Assembly: GCA_928724745.1 (NCBI GenBank)
Contig: CAKMXJ010000003.1
Location: 558,001 to 622,000 of the forward strand
Direction: 5' to 3'
Source of the DNA: Anthracocystis setariae
Taxonomy: Eukaryota > Basidiomycota > Ustilaginomycetes > Ustilaginales > Ustilaginaceae
Length of the DNA stretch: 64,000 nt
The position numbers were made by a program, and so were the translations under genes. Shown here piece after piece: positions 40,250 to 50,700 of the stretch. The notes beneath the pieces are model-generated. The model saw only the letters and a program-made list of their open reading frames with translations, was not told where the DNA came from and made no database searches. How positions within the stretch are numbered: the stretch's first letter is position 1; each line of letters starts with the position of its first letter.

Positions 40250-42481
40250 ATGTACTCTCCTCCCGTCTCGGCATCGGCGCAGCAGCAGCAGCAGCAGCAG
40301 CCGCAGAAGCCACAAACATCACTGTTGCCCAATGGCGCTATCTGCGAGGTGATTGATGAAAAGACTGGTGCGTCATGCTTGGCTACCGTCTTGTCACGGC
40401 GCTTAGGCAGCTCTTCCAACCCTCCAGCCGGTTCGAACACTGATGGTGTACAGTACTACATCCATCGTCATGATCAGGACAAGCGAATGGATGGCTGGGT
40501 AGATCAGGCTTCCGTACGACCTGCACCAACCAAATCCAACATCTCGAATGCGCCTTCCTCCACATCCGACCATCCCTCGACTCCCATCAAGGGCGCCAAT
40601 GGCTCATCCACGCCGTCCAACCCTCACCAGCTTTCGGTTGAAAAGGGCAAGAGGAAAGCAGAACACGATCTAGCTCACGAAGGTAGTGATGGCAGCCGCA
40701 CGCCTTCTGGCAGTCGGCAAGCTTCTCCAGCCCTGGTGGACCGCGCGAGGCACAAGGCACCAGCTTCCGCCTTGGACGCTCCCGCAATGCGCAACATCGA
40801 CCGCGTTCTTTATGGCAGCTTTGACATCAAGACGTGGTACTACAGCCCTTATCCGCTCGACGATGAGGATGCCACCACTTCGCATTCGACTACCAATGGC
40901 GGCGTGAGCGTAGGAGCCAATAGGCGGCATCAGTCGCCCTCGTTGCTTCGACACGGATCCACAGCAAAGGGCGTTGCACGCAAGGGCAGCTCGAGCAGTC
41001 TTGGCGGCGCCTTGTCCACATCAGCCCGAGATGCGCCCGCTGTCAAGTCGCTCGTATCCAGTGGTGCTGACTCGCCAACCTCATCCTCACGCCAACCACC
41101 TTCCTCTGCCCCCGGCGGCAATGCTCGCGGCAAGAAAGACACAACGCCGATGAAAATGCTCTGGATCTGCGACGGATGCTTCAAGTACATGAAGACGTAC
41201 AATGGCTTTGCAGCCCATCGCAAGTTTTGTCGCAACACGCATCCACCCGGTCGAAAGGTGTACCAACGTGGCGCCCACATCATTTGGGAAGTCGATGGCG
41301 CAGCCGAGAAGCTCTACTGTCAGAATCTCTCGCTGTTCGGCAAGCTCTTTATCGATCACAAGACCATCTATTTCGACGTCGAGCCTTTTATGTTTTACGT
41401 GCTAACGGATGCGGCCAACGCGAGCTTCGACCATCCGCTCGGGTTCTTTTCAAAGGAGAAGATCTCGTACGATGACTACAATTTGGCGTGCATCGTGACT
41501 TTCCCGCCTTTCCAGAGGAAGAGCTTCGGTACGTTGATGATCGAGTTTTCGTACTACCTGTCGGCAGTGCAGGGTATGCTGGGGACGCCAGAGAGGCCAC
41601 TGTCCGATCTGGGTTTCAAAGGTTACATGTCGTTCTGGACCGCCGTCCTGCTGCGTGCTTTGATCTGCTGCTTCGACGGCCCTCTTCGACCAGCAGCTAG
41701 TCATGCCGTCAAACAACGCAGATCCTCGTCAGCCACCAAGCCAGCGGACGACACCCTAACTGCCTCGTCCACGCTCCCAGATGCAAAGGCTAAGGTTGAA
41801 CATGCATTGCGGAGGTGGCAGATCCTCGTACAACGTTGCAAGTTACTCAATATTCCGATCGAGTCCATCACGCATCAAGAGGGGTTTGCAGAACTACAGC
41901 AACTTGCTTCCGAAGCGAGTGGGTCAGAAACCACTGTCAGCTCCACGAGCGGTAGCTCGGCGTCGGCAAAACGGCGGTTGCGGTTGAAAGGATGGGAGGG
42001 GAGTATGCCGAATCGCAGTTATCGTGACATCACAAATGCAGCTGAGGTGGAGGGCATCGCAAGACGCTCCACTCACGCTTCGAATGGTACCCTGTCAAGA
42101 GAGGCGCATACATCGATCCATCCAGCATTGAAAATCTCCAAGTTGCAGCAAGACGCACCGTGTACAATGGCGGTGAGTGTAGAAGCGTTATCGCAGCTCA
42201 CGCATCTGCGCACGGATGACATCGTGCTAGCGCTCTGCGAGGCTGGACTTGTCAGTGCTCCGACTACACCCTTCCTCCCGGTCAAGGACGATGTCATTGC
42301 TCTGCTTGCGAATGGAAGCGACGAGAAGGGTGAAGCGAAAATTGAGGAGCGATTCAACGGTAAAAGTGGCCCGGGTAAGCCTCCACTCGCACTCATGCTC
42401 ACTCGGGATGCAATCCGCCAAGCCATCGTGCGCTTCAACATCCGTCCCGCCGTTCTGGACGAATCTTACGCCCTCATCTAA
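40250..42481 (+). CDS. MYST-family histone acetyltransferase
   Basis: Predicted 743-residue nuclear lysine acetyltransferase. After a Gln run, residues about 25-95 fit a chromo-barrel (YYIHRHDQDKRMDGWVDQAS). A Ser-rich linker leads to the MYST domain: NIDRVLYGSFDIKTWYYSPYP near 185, then an unusually long insertion of about 90 residues. The zinc finger C-D-G-C...H-R-K-F-C follows, then the acetyl-CoA core. Lys365 (GKLFIDHK) matches the autoacetylated Lys, Cys414 (NLACIVTFP) the catalytic Cys, and Glu448 (PERPLSDLG) the catalytic Glu of Esa1. The acetyl-CoA loop reads Q-R-K-S-F-G where most relatives have Q-R-x-G-x-G. The C-terminal 230 residues are extended. It could be the Esa1, Sas2 or MOF-type member; no symbol is assigned. 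The start at 40250 begins just before the Gln run. Confidence 0.88.
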   Translation: MYSPPVSASAQQQQQQQPQKPQTSLLPNGAICEVIDEKTGASCLATVLSRRLGSSSNPPAGSNTDGVQYYIHRHDQDKRMDGWVDQASVRPAPTKSNISNAPSSTSDHPSTPIKGANGSSTPSNPHQLSVEKGKRKAEHDLAHEGSDGSRTPSGSRQASPALVDRARHKAPASALDAPAMRNIDRVLYGSFDIKTWYYSPYPLDDEDATTSHSTTNGGVSVGANRRHQSPSLLRHGSTAKGVARKGSSSSLGGALSTSARDAPAVKSLVSSGADSPTSSSRQPPSSAPGGNARGKKDTTPMKMLWICDGCFKYMKTYNGFAAHRKFCRNTHPPGRKVYQRGAHIIWEVDGAAEKLYCQNLSLFGKLFIDHKTIYFDVEPFMFYVLTDAANASFDHPLGFFSKEKISYDDYNLACIVTFPPFQRKSFGTLMIEFSYYLSAVQGMLGTPERPLSDLGFKGYMSFWTAVLLRALICCFDGPLRPAASHAVKQRRSSSATKPADDTLTASSTLPDAKAKVEHALRRWQILVQRCKLLNIPIESITHQEGFAELQQLASEASGSETTVSSTSGSSASAKRRLRLKGWEGSMPNRSYRDITNAAEVEGIARRSTHASNGTLSREAHTSIHPALKISKLQQDAPCTMAVSVEALSQLTHLRTDDIVLALCEAGLVSAPTTPFLPVKDDVIALLANGSDEKGEAKIEERFNGKSGPGKPPLALMLTRDAIRQAIVRFNIRPAVLDESYALI

Positions 42482-42548
42482 TCTCCGCCTCCCACCACCC
42501 CCTAATGCATTCTGTTTGACACTTGTGATTTTGAACTGTGCAGATGGT

Positions 42549-44208
42549 TTACGTGGTGCGCCGTTCGAGACGGGCCAAACTCTCTGCTGCTTTCTTCTTG
42601 GCGAGTTCGAAAGTGGGGCCGTCGAGTTTGGCCGCCAAACTATACGCTTTTTGGAAGTACACCCTGGCTTGACATTTATCTCTCGCCATCTGCAACGTCC
42701 CCGGCGAAAGAAGGAATCGGTTAGTAAAATCGTCTCGATAGAGTTCTGCGGAAGGGTTACGGGTGACTTACATCGTGAAGTACACCAAGATTGTACAGGA
42801 GGGTGAGTTTGACGCCGAGACACTCGAGCTTGACTTGGTGCGTTCGTTCTTCACTCGACTGCACCAGTTCGACGCTCCCCTGTGGGGATGGTGCGGGTTG
42901 TTCGAATCCGGCGAGCTGGATGGTTTGGTCGGTGACATCGAGACCTTTGAGAGCCCATTTGGTGGCGTCTTTGATGTTGCTGCCAGAGAGGAGTTGGGAG
43001 AGGTTGTTCATGACAAGGCCGGCTTTGCAGCGTTCGCTGGCGGTAGGGGCAGGTGTGGTGGTGTTTGTGGTGGGCGGGAGGAGGATCGATAATGTCTGCA
43101 GGTAGAGCGGGACGGCGAATTGAGGAAGGGATTTGGAGGCGTAGAACGTGCCGAGGGATTCGATCGAGGAGAGCAGGTCGAGCTTGGTCACCCACGGGGG
43201 AAGGTCCAGGTCGGCTAGAGAGATCGAGGTGGGTGGTTGCACCGAGTTCAGCGTACCAGTCGGAGGCGTGGGGGTAGTGGTGGTTGACTCAGAGTCCGTG
43301 GATGGGGAGGCAGCAGCAGCGAGAGTGGAAGCATGGACGTCGGCTGGAAGAACGAGTCGGAAGAGCTCTTCAACACTCCACACCAACCACTTCTCGGCAG
43401 GATCCTGCGACTCGGCAGTACCCGTCAATGCAAACTTATACTTCCCCACCCCCTCCGCCTCCCCTCGATTCTGTGCAACCTCCTTAGCTTTCTCCATCAG
43501 CTCGATTCGAACCTCGGGCAATTGACCCAACTGACCCAACTTCTGAGCAATCTGCACCGCGCGCATCCTATCCCTGTCGCTCCTCTTCCATTCCCCCTTC
43601 TCTTCCGCAACATCCACATACTTGTTCCGCTGCATGATCTCGTCCCACACATCTTGCAGCACATGGTACGCGTCGTCCACGCGGCCTTCCGATTCTAACA
43701 ACGCCGCGAGCGCAATCGCAATTCCAGAGATCTTCAACATCGCTTCGCCCTCCATCCCCTTGGGCTCACCTTTGGGTGTAGGCGTCGCCTCGTTCAGCTC
43801 CGCCTTGATATTTCTGGCGGTAGCAAGGGCTTTGCGAAAATACGTCTCGGAGCGACGCGCATCGCCTCGATTGCGCGCTTTCAGCGCCGCACGCAGGTCG
43901 TCTCGGATCGAAACGGGCCACGTGGAAAACGATGAGTAAAATTCGTATAGACCATAGCCGGTGACGGCAACAGCTAGCACGATGAGTGAGGTGAATAAGG
44001 TGCCGACGCGGACCGATTGCGGACCAGAGATGGAAGGGCGAGGTTTGAGGCCAGGCGTTTCGACATTGCCAACACGTTTGGTGGGTTCGGGGGAGGAAGA
44101 CGCGAAGCGAGTGTGGCGCGAAGGGATGGAGGTAGCTATTCTGGCCTGCGAGAGAAGCGCTGTGCGATGAACGGCTCTGGTGGCTGCGAAACTTCGGAGG
44201 AGAGACAT
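42549..44208 (-). CDS. Mgr3-like mitochondrial TPR protein, two exons
   Basis: Predicted 525-residue protein. Exon 1 is 44208-42772 and exon 2 is 42689-42549, across an 82-base intron with donor GTAAGT and acceptor TTGCAG. Reading through the intron stops after four residues, whereas splicing adds a final helix pair (ARVYFQKAYSLAAKL, then KKKAAESLARLERR) completing the last TPR. The N-terminus is an Arg/Ser-rich presequence (MSLLRSFAATRAVHRTALL), followed by a membrane helix about 67-90 (TLFTSLIVLAVAVTGYGLY). Helical repeats run through the rest, including DDLRAALKARNRGDARRSET. This layout resembles yeast Mgr3, an adaptor of the inner-membrane i-AAA protease. Orthology is likely but not certain. 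The start at 44208 gives the presequence directly. Confidence 0.78.
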
Positions 44209-44512
44209 GTTGGGCAGGCTGAAAGATGATCGTTGAGGATGAAGAAGGGGTGGGGAGGGAATTGGGTTGACACAACTGACAAAAAGTGATTTCTTCTTGA
44301 TCCTCCACTTCTTTGCGTAATATCGACCGATCCGAACTGTCACAGATCGCCGATACAGGGCTCGTCGGATAAGACCGAGCTTGTGCTCCCTCGTGGGCAA
44401 TCCGAGCACCCGAAGCTCACGTTGTTCTGAGCTAAAGATTTCATTACCAACACCAACTTTCGTTCCCTGCCTTCTTCTCCAGATCACCTTGCCAAGTCAG
44501 ACCGTAGCCAAG
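44209..44512. promoter_or_regulatory. Compact divergent promoter Mgr3-like/DeoC
   Basis: Only 304 bases separate the two outward-facing ATGs, so the genes very likely share promoter elements. No TATA box is obvious on either side. Confidence 0.5.
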
Positions 44513-45343
44513 ATGTCCGCTGTCACGCAAGAATCTCTCTCGGGGCGAATCAAATTGTTGCTCGCCTCTCTTCCCATACCGCGCACCAACCTTCCACCTA
44601 TCAGTCCGGCGCCCGCGGTTCCTAGCACTGAAGCGGAGGTCTCTGCGCTCATCGACCACACTCTCCTTGCCCCTGATGCGACCCTCGACCAAATCATCGC
44701 CGTTTGCGAAGAAGCCAAGCAATACCGAACCGCCACTGTCTGCGTCAACTCGTCAATGATCCCCTACGTCGCTGCCAACCTCGCTGGCTCGGGAGTCTCG
44801 CCCATCTCGGTGATCGGATTTCCCTTTGGCTCGTCCAATACCGAGTCCAAGGTCCTCGAAGCTCGGATAGCCATCAAGGCAGGTGCCAAGGAGATCGACA
44901 TGGTCAACAATATCGGTCTTCTGCGCTCGCAAAAGTACGCCGAGGTATATCATGACATTCACGCCGTCGCTGCTGAATGCCATGCACACAATGCCAAGCT
45001 CAAAGTGATCTTGGAAACCGCCATGCTGACCAAGGACGAGATTGTCGCCGCAGTGTACCTCGCGTGTCTGGCCGGTACGGATTTTGTCAAGACCAGCACG
45101 GGGTACGGTGGAGGAGGTGCGCAGAAGGAGCACATCCGACTCATGTACGAGGTCGCCAAGAAGGAGGGACTGGGCTGGAACGGGAGTGAGAAGGAGGTCA
45201 AGGCGAGTGGGGGTATCAGGAGCTTGGAGACGGTCAAGGTGATGGTGGAGAATGGCGCGACCAGGGTGGGTGCGAGCGGGACCAAAGCGATCGTCGAGCA
45301 GATCAGGAGTGGTGCTGCGGCTGCCACGGGGTCTGGCTACTAA
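44513..45343 (+). CDS. Deoxyribose-phosphate aldolase
   Basis: Predicted 276-residue DeoC-family aldolase that cleaves 2-deoxyribose-5-phosphate to glyceraldehyde-3-phosphate and acetaldehyde in deoxynucleoside catabolism. It is a TIM barrel with ALIDHTLLAPDAT at the start, VIGFPFG, AGAKEIDMVNNIG, KVILETAML, and the Schiff-base Lys193 in FVKTSTGYG. The second conserved Lys is in VKASGGIRS, and GATRVGASGT completes the phosphate site. The length is slightly above the bacterial norm because of about 45 extra N-terminal residues. No targeting signal is evident. ATG at 44513. It converges with the KAPA-synthase-like gene, with only about 90 bases between the stops. Confidence 0.95.
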   Translation: MSAVTQESLSGRIKLLLASLPIPRTNLPPISPAPAVPSTEAEVSALIDHTLLAPDATLDQIIAVCEEAKQYRTATVCVNSSMIPYVAANLAGSGVSPISVIGFPFGSSNTESKVLEARIAIKAGAKEIDMVNNIGLLRSQKYAEVYHDIHAVAAECHAHNAKLKVILETAMLTKDEIVAAVYLACLAGTDFVKTSTGYGGGGAQKEHIRLMYEVAKKEGLGWNGSEKEVKASGGIRSLETVKVMVENGATRVGASGTKAIVEQIRSGAAAATGSGY

Positions 45344-45434
45344 AGTACATCTGCCCCGCATGAAATCTCATTGGGTTCATAAGCATTCGAAGCGAGAACG
45401 TGGATTGTGGAAGTCTTCCAATTTCTTCGAGTGA

Positions 45435-46823
45435 CTATAGCTTGGAAGCAAGCAGTTGTGCAGGTCTACCCTCCTCTTGTGCTCTACCTGGTGAGCGAGG
45501 ATCGGCGTTGAGCCAGGCTCGAACACATTCTACAAGTCTATCGATATCCTCTAGAGTGTTGTCGGCATGAACGCAAATCCTCACTCTGTCTTCGCCCTTT
45601 GGTACCGTTGGGTAGCAGATTGGTCTTGCCAGCAGACCATTCGATCTCAGATGCGCGGCCAGTTCCCTGGCATGTGCTGTCAATAGCGGAATGATGGGAG
45701 AGGGCTGCTGTAGTGACCAGGCGACATAGTCATCCTCCTCCACCTTGGTTTGCCCGTTCGGCTTAAGGTGTGGCGGAAGCGCAATGTATCTGCTAGAAGC
45801 CGGCTTCTGGCGCTTGATAATCGCCTCGAAGCCATCCACCAAGCTCCTCGCATTGCGGAATGTTTTCTTGGCTCTGCTTTGGGCGTCTCCATCCTTGATC
45901 GAGGCGAACGAAGCCATGATGGACGCAAGCTGAGGATAGCCGAGGGCAGTGGAGAAGATGAGCGGCCGAGCATAGTTGATGAGATAGTGTCTAGCTGTCT
46001 TGCTGCAGAGTACGATTGCACCAGATGCACCCCACGCTTTGCCAAACGTCATGAGTCTTGCTTTGATTCGGATGTCATTCTGCAGACCAAGGGCGTTGAC
46101 GAGGCCACGACCGCGAGATCCATAAACTGCCGTGGAATGAGCTTCATCGATAATAGCGCAGATACGCTCATCATCCATATACTGTGACATTGTGTCAAGG
46201 AGGTGCTGCAGTGGACATACGTCTCCGTCCATCGAGTAGACGCTTTCTACGGCAAGCCACACATTTCTGCCTTGTGCACTTTGACTGGCACCGGAAGCAA
46301 GAGTGCCATCCTCCTTGAGGTTGTTCAGGATCTGTTTGAGATGGTCTGTAGAATTGTGCTTGAAAGGGATGCGCAAGTGACTGGGAATCCGTGATCTTCT
46401 CAAGCCGTCGTGCACGGACGCATGGACCAATTCGTCATAGATGACCACATCTTTGGGCTGAGGCAAGGTGCTCAGCAGCGAAACGTTGGCTTCGTAGCCC
46501 GAGTTGAATAGCAATCCTGCTGCGGAGGACGCAAAGTGGGCAGTGAGCTCGTCTTCGACGGCTTCATGAATAGCAGAGTTGCCATCGAGCAATCGAGATC
46601 CTGCTGAGCCTAGCTGGATCTGCGAGGCGGCGAGCGAGACAAAGTGTTTGCGAACGCGGGACGAGGTGGCGAGACTGAGATAATCGTTGCTCGAAAAGTC
46701 TACGAGAGGATCTTGATTGCTCCGGGAGATGCAAGAAACTGAGGTAGGATAGACGGTGAGTTGGCGCAGAGTTCCTTTGGCAGCACGCTTGTCGAGCGCC
46801 TTCTGAAGCTCGTCGTCGAGCAT
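45435..46823 (-). CDS. KAPA synthase-like PLP enzyme with peroxisomal SKL end
   Basis: Predicted 462-residue alpha-oxoamine synthase, most like 8-amino-7-oxononanoate synthase (BioF) of biotin synthesis. Seen: FSSNDYLSLA near 43, GSAGSRLLDGN, LFNSGYEAN, the PLP-contact IIDEAHSTAVYG, and PLP Lys262 in RLMTFGKAWGASGA. The C-terminal part ends with the domain motif VPKGEDRVRICVHADNT. The last three residues are S-K-L, a canonical PTS1 import signal. Peroxisomal KAPA synthesis is established for some fungi, which fits. The absence of a mitochondrial presequence argues against 5-aminolevulinate synthase or glycine C-acetyltransferase. The ATG from 46823 gives the expected N-terminus. One exon. Confidence 0.88.
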   Translation of the reverse strand: MLDDELQKALDKRAAKGTLRQLTVYPTSVSCISRSNQDPLVDFSSNDYLSLATSSRVRKHFVSLAASQIQLGSAGSRLLDGNSAIHEAVEDELTAHFASSAAGLLFNSGYEANVSLLSTLPQPKDVVIYDELVHASVHDGLRRSRIPSHLRIPFKHNSTDHLKQILNNLKEDGTLASGASQSAQGRNVWLAVESVYSMDGDVCPLQHLLDTMSQYMDDERICAIIDEAHSTAVYGSRGRGLVNALGLQNDIRIKARLMTFGKAWGASGAIVLCSKTARHYLINYARPLIFSTALGYPQLASIMASFASIKDGDAQSRAKKTFRNARSLVDGFEAIIKRQKPASSRYIALPPHLKPNGQTKVEEDDYVAWSLQQPSPIIPLLTAHARELAAHLRSNGLLARPICYPTVPKGEDRVRICVHADNTLEDIDRLVECVRAWLNADPRSPGRAQEEGRPAQLLASKL

Positions 46824-47732
46824 GGTGTGTGTGGGGCTTTGGCCGTTCCTCAGAGGTGAGCTTGAGGTGATGGTACTGGGCTCGATATCCGCATGGGGCA
46901 GTCCAGGCTGTGACGGTCAAGAGAGCTAGACGATTCGATTTGACGAAAGCAAGCACTGCTGGGCGTCGTTGTGGTTGTTGGGGATGAGACAATTCTTCTG
47001 ATTTTGCGGCGTGGTCGGATATGAATGATCAAAGTTATGGGCAAAGTACAGCAGAGTACGAGTAGTCTAGTAGAAGAGTGGTAGTAGCACCGCGCCGGCT
47101 ATCATTTCGGATCTCGTTGAGCGCGGCACGTGGAATTGAATTGCGACTGTTACATCTATACAGAACACATTCTGAACCGCATGCGTCATTTCTTGTTTTG
47201 TCTCCAGGTTGGTCTCGGCTGTTTGCAACACAGACAAGACGCATGCACGTGTGGTGGATTGGCCTGAGCCCTGAGCGCTGAGCGCTGAGCACGGAGCCCA
47301 TCCTCCACCTGCTGTGCAGTGCTGTAAAGTGCTGTGCAATGAAACGAGACGCTGAGTAGTCACTATGGCACGTCACAGGGACAGGGACGCATAGCTTGCA
47401 TTCATTCATCCCAGTTTGCCTATCGAAGCAACTCCGCATCGCATCGCATCGCATCGCCTAGCCTCGCCTCGCCTCGCCTAGCCTAGCCTAGCCTATCTTG
47501 ATCTTGTCGTCTTTTGCGTTCGCCAGTGGTTGTCTTCCACCATCTCGATCTTGATCTTCTCCCAGTGTTTCATTAGCATTGGAACCACGCGCATCTGGCT
47601 TCATTTCCACTCCATCTTCTTCACCGGCTCTTGTTGCCGGTCCACAACGAGTTTCCCGTGCTTCGTCGAATCTCCTGGCTATCCCATCAAAAGCACCGAC
47701 AACAAGCTATCACTGCATAGTCAACAGCGAGC
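46824..47732. other. Divergent intergenic region with pentamer repeats
   Basis: Separates two outward-facing genes. It contains GCGCTGA repeats near 47273-47290 and the array at 47437-47495. No supported gene. Confidence 0.45.
47437..47495. repeat. Pentamer array (GCATC)n-(GCCTA/GCCTC)n
   Basis: About four GCATC units pass into nine or so GCCTA/GCCTC units. A short GCATC run also occurs at about 51149-51163, downstream of the neighbouring PX gene. Confidence 0.8.
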
Positions 47733-50700
47733 ATGAGCTCAGCATCGGAATACGACCCCGCCTTTGCTTCGGCGGGCACCTCACTAGCCCCACTTCACGC
47801 CAACCACGATGACGCCCTCATCTCGAGCCAAGCCGCTCGAGCGAGCATTCCCAACCTGCAGGACCCTACCAACCCTTCAGCGCTCACCCCCTTGCGAGCA
47901 CACTATCTCAAGAAGACGCTCCTCCGCTTACAGATGCAGAAGGAAGTGGCTCAGCTCAACACCAAAGACGCTCTTTCTACCTTTGGTCCACCTTTCCGAC
48001 CTTCGCCACAGGCACGCAGCACGGATTTGCCCCTACTTCGCTTCATGTTTCAGCACTTCATCCTTACCTTCCCCTTCCTCCGCTCAGCACCACCCACCTT
48101 TTACTCCGACAAGGTCCAGGTCTTCTTTGACAAGTTCTTGGAGCGCAACATTAGTGGCTCAGACGAAAGAGACGAGAGTACAAAAAGACGCAAGTTGATC
48201 AACAAATTCGAAAAGTACTGTGTGCTACTACTCGGCTCTGCCGTCAAGGTCAAATCTATTGGTGAAGATGTCGTCCGTATCTCTGAAAGCGATCGTTCCA
48301 AAATGGATGCTATCGAGGCACGCCGCAGAGCTGCCCTTGGCAGAGCCGCCTTTTCACCGAAAAACAACGTCTTGCATCTTGACGCTTCGGCGGCCGATGT
48401 TCCCTCTCCATCACTCTCTGCTGCACATTCGTCCGAAATCCCAGCGTCCGGATTCGATATCAACGTTGTCTCGGTCCGCAACGTCGTCACCAAAGGCAGG
48501 ATCCGCAATCGTAATCACGAAGAGTTTGTTATTCGCACTCGCAGAGGATACCAACAGCCAGACATCTTCGTCTCACGCCGCTATGGTGATTTCGTCCGAC
48601 TGGCAGAAACTCTCAGGGTCGAGCATCCGGATGAAGACATCCATCCGCCTCCAGCAAAGGATCGCACCACCACCGATATCACTGATTCTTACCGCAAGTC
48701 AACTGCCGAAAGTCAGCCATCGGATCTTGGTGCAGCAGAGCCGAAGGCTTCGATCGACTCGACAAGCTCGCCGCCCCGTGTCGCATTGCCGACCGGGCCT
48801 CTCGCTCGCGAAAAAAATCGGCTGACGCTTCGAGCTTATCTTCGCTCACTTCTGGCCAGTCGAGCCGTGGCAGAAAGTGCTGTCTTCATGGACTTCCTCA
48901 CGTCGGAGCCGATAACCCTCACCCGTGCTGAAGAGCAAGACGCCGCGGTACGAGAAGGTCTTGACAACATTCGCGAAGAAGAACACCGACGCTTCTCGGA
49001 CGAGGCTGCAAAACGTGCACAGGAGCTCCATCAGCATCTCAGAGAGTTCAAGCAAGATTTGGTGCAGCACGATGGTCTCACACGTATTTTTGCAACCATC
49101 AAAGCTACACCCAATAGTCAAGACTTGCCTGAAAAGTACCAGGCCTTGCTCAAATGGGGACGCATCAGTCTTGCCTCGACTCTCTTCCAAATCTTTATGG
49201 GTAGCGATAATTCGTCCGAGATCTTCTCTCAGATGAAACGCATCCACGGTATGATGCCCTACTTTATGCTTCGCGGAATTCTTCGTGTCTCGAATCCCAT
49301 GAGCATGATTCGAGGCGTGCTCGATCTCTTCCTCGCCCAGCCTTTCGGTCAGCGCAGTCTACTGCAGCGCATGTTCTCAAGCAGCTTGCAAGACGACGTT
49401 AAGGAGCTTGACGAAGTTTGCGCCGCCATCTCAGCCAAGGTCAATGACGACGTCATTTGCGAAAAAGTCCGCCAATTCGTATATGCTCCCGCCGAGATCC
49501 AGACCTTCTACCGCCACGAAGCAGAGCAAGAGCGTCTCGATCTACTAACAATCATCTTGCGCTCGCCAGATGCACCTGCACTTGGCCGATCGCAAATCCA
49601 TCGTGTCGTAAAGGCTAGCCAAGCCTACGAAGTCTACAAAGAATACCGCCGTGGACTCAAGAATCCATTTTTGGACGACGAAGGCCCGCACAATGACGAT
49701 GCTTGGCTCTACGAAGACCTGCACGTCCTCGTCAAGATGCTCACGCGTAAGCGCGACAAGGAGCAGATGATCTCGCTCATCTTTGAGGGTGTAACTGCCG
49801 AGCTACTTAAAGAAATGGTCACCATCTTTTACTCGCCTCTTGCCCAAGTGTACAAGATGGCCAACATTGCCGATAGCTTGTCGGACCTGCAAGCCTTCAT
49901 CACGGACCTCATCAAGACAGTCGAAGCCAACGAGGAGCTCAGCTACACCGACCCTATGCGAACCGTACAGGTGTTTGTCGATCTCGTCCAGCGCCATGAA
50001 GGCCGCTTCTACAGCTTTGTCCACCAGGTGCATTCCAAGGGGTCCGGTCTCTTTGATGGTCTGATGCACTGGATCGAGCTGTTCGTCAACTTTGTCCGAG
50101 GCAACGATCGGTCTGCAGAGGTCGCCTCGCAGGCTGAGAAGGACCCAGACGCAGTTTGCCGAAGGCAAGGAGGTATCGGCGATGTGGATCTCGAGATCTG
50201 CATGCCAGCTGGAGGCGACGAGAGGAAGAAGGCGCTCGAGGAAATCGACTCGCTTGTGCTTTACGCGTATCGCCTCAAATTCCTTCGCGAGCTCAAACTC
50301 CGAAGAAAGCTTGCCGATCGAGAGGTAGCAGGCGTTGCTGGTAAACTTCTGAATGCCGACAAGAAGCGCAGAGCGGACGGGCTTGATGATGATGACGACG
50401 ACACGGCATTCGTGGGTGCCATGGTAGAGAACCTCGGTATCGGTGACATCTTTACAGGCGAAGTAGCTGATGCCGAAGCAGAAGAGGAAGAAATGGAGAC
50501 TTCAGACGAGGAAGGTTCCGACGACGAAGATGGCCATCATGCTGGTACATCCGCACGTGCCCATGTCAGCGGAGCAAATTCAAGCGACAGTGATGGTGAT
50601 GACAGTCGTGACGAAGATGCCCCCCGGTGGACACCCGCTCCTTCCCGCCAAGCGACGCTTACAAACGAGAACGCCAACCAGCTCCAGAACGACCTCGCTT

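Noticed and set aside
46824..47732. A CRISPR-like array suggested by the GCATC/GCCTA repeats
   Set aside because: Pentamer microsatellite without spacers, in a eukaryotic context.
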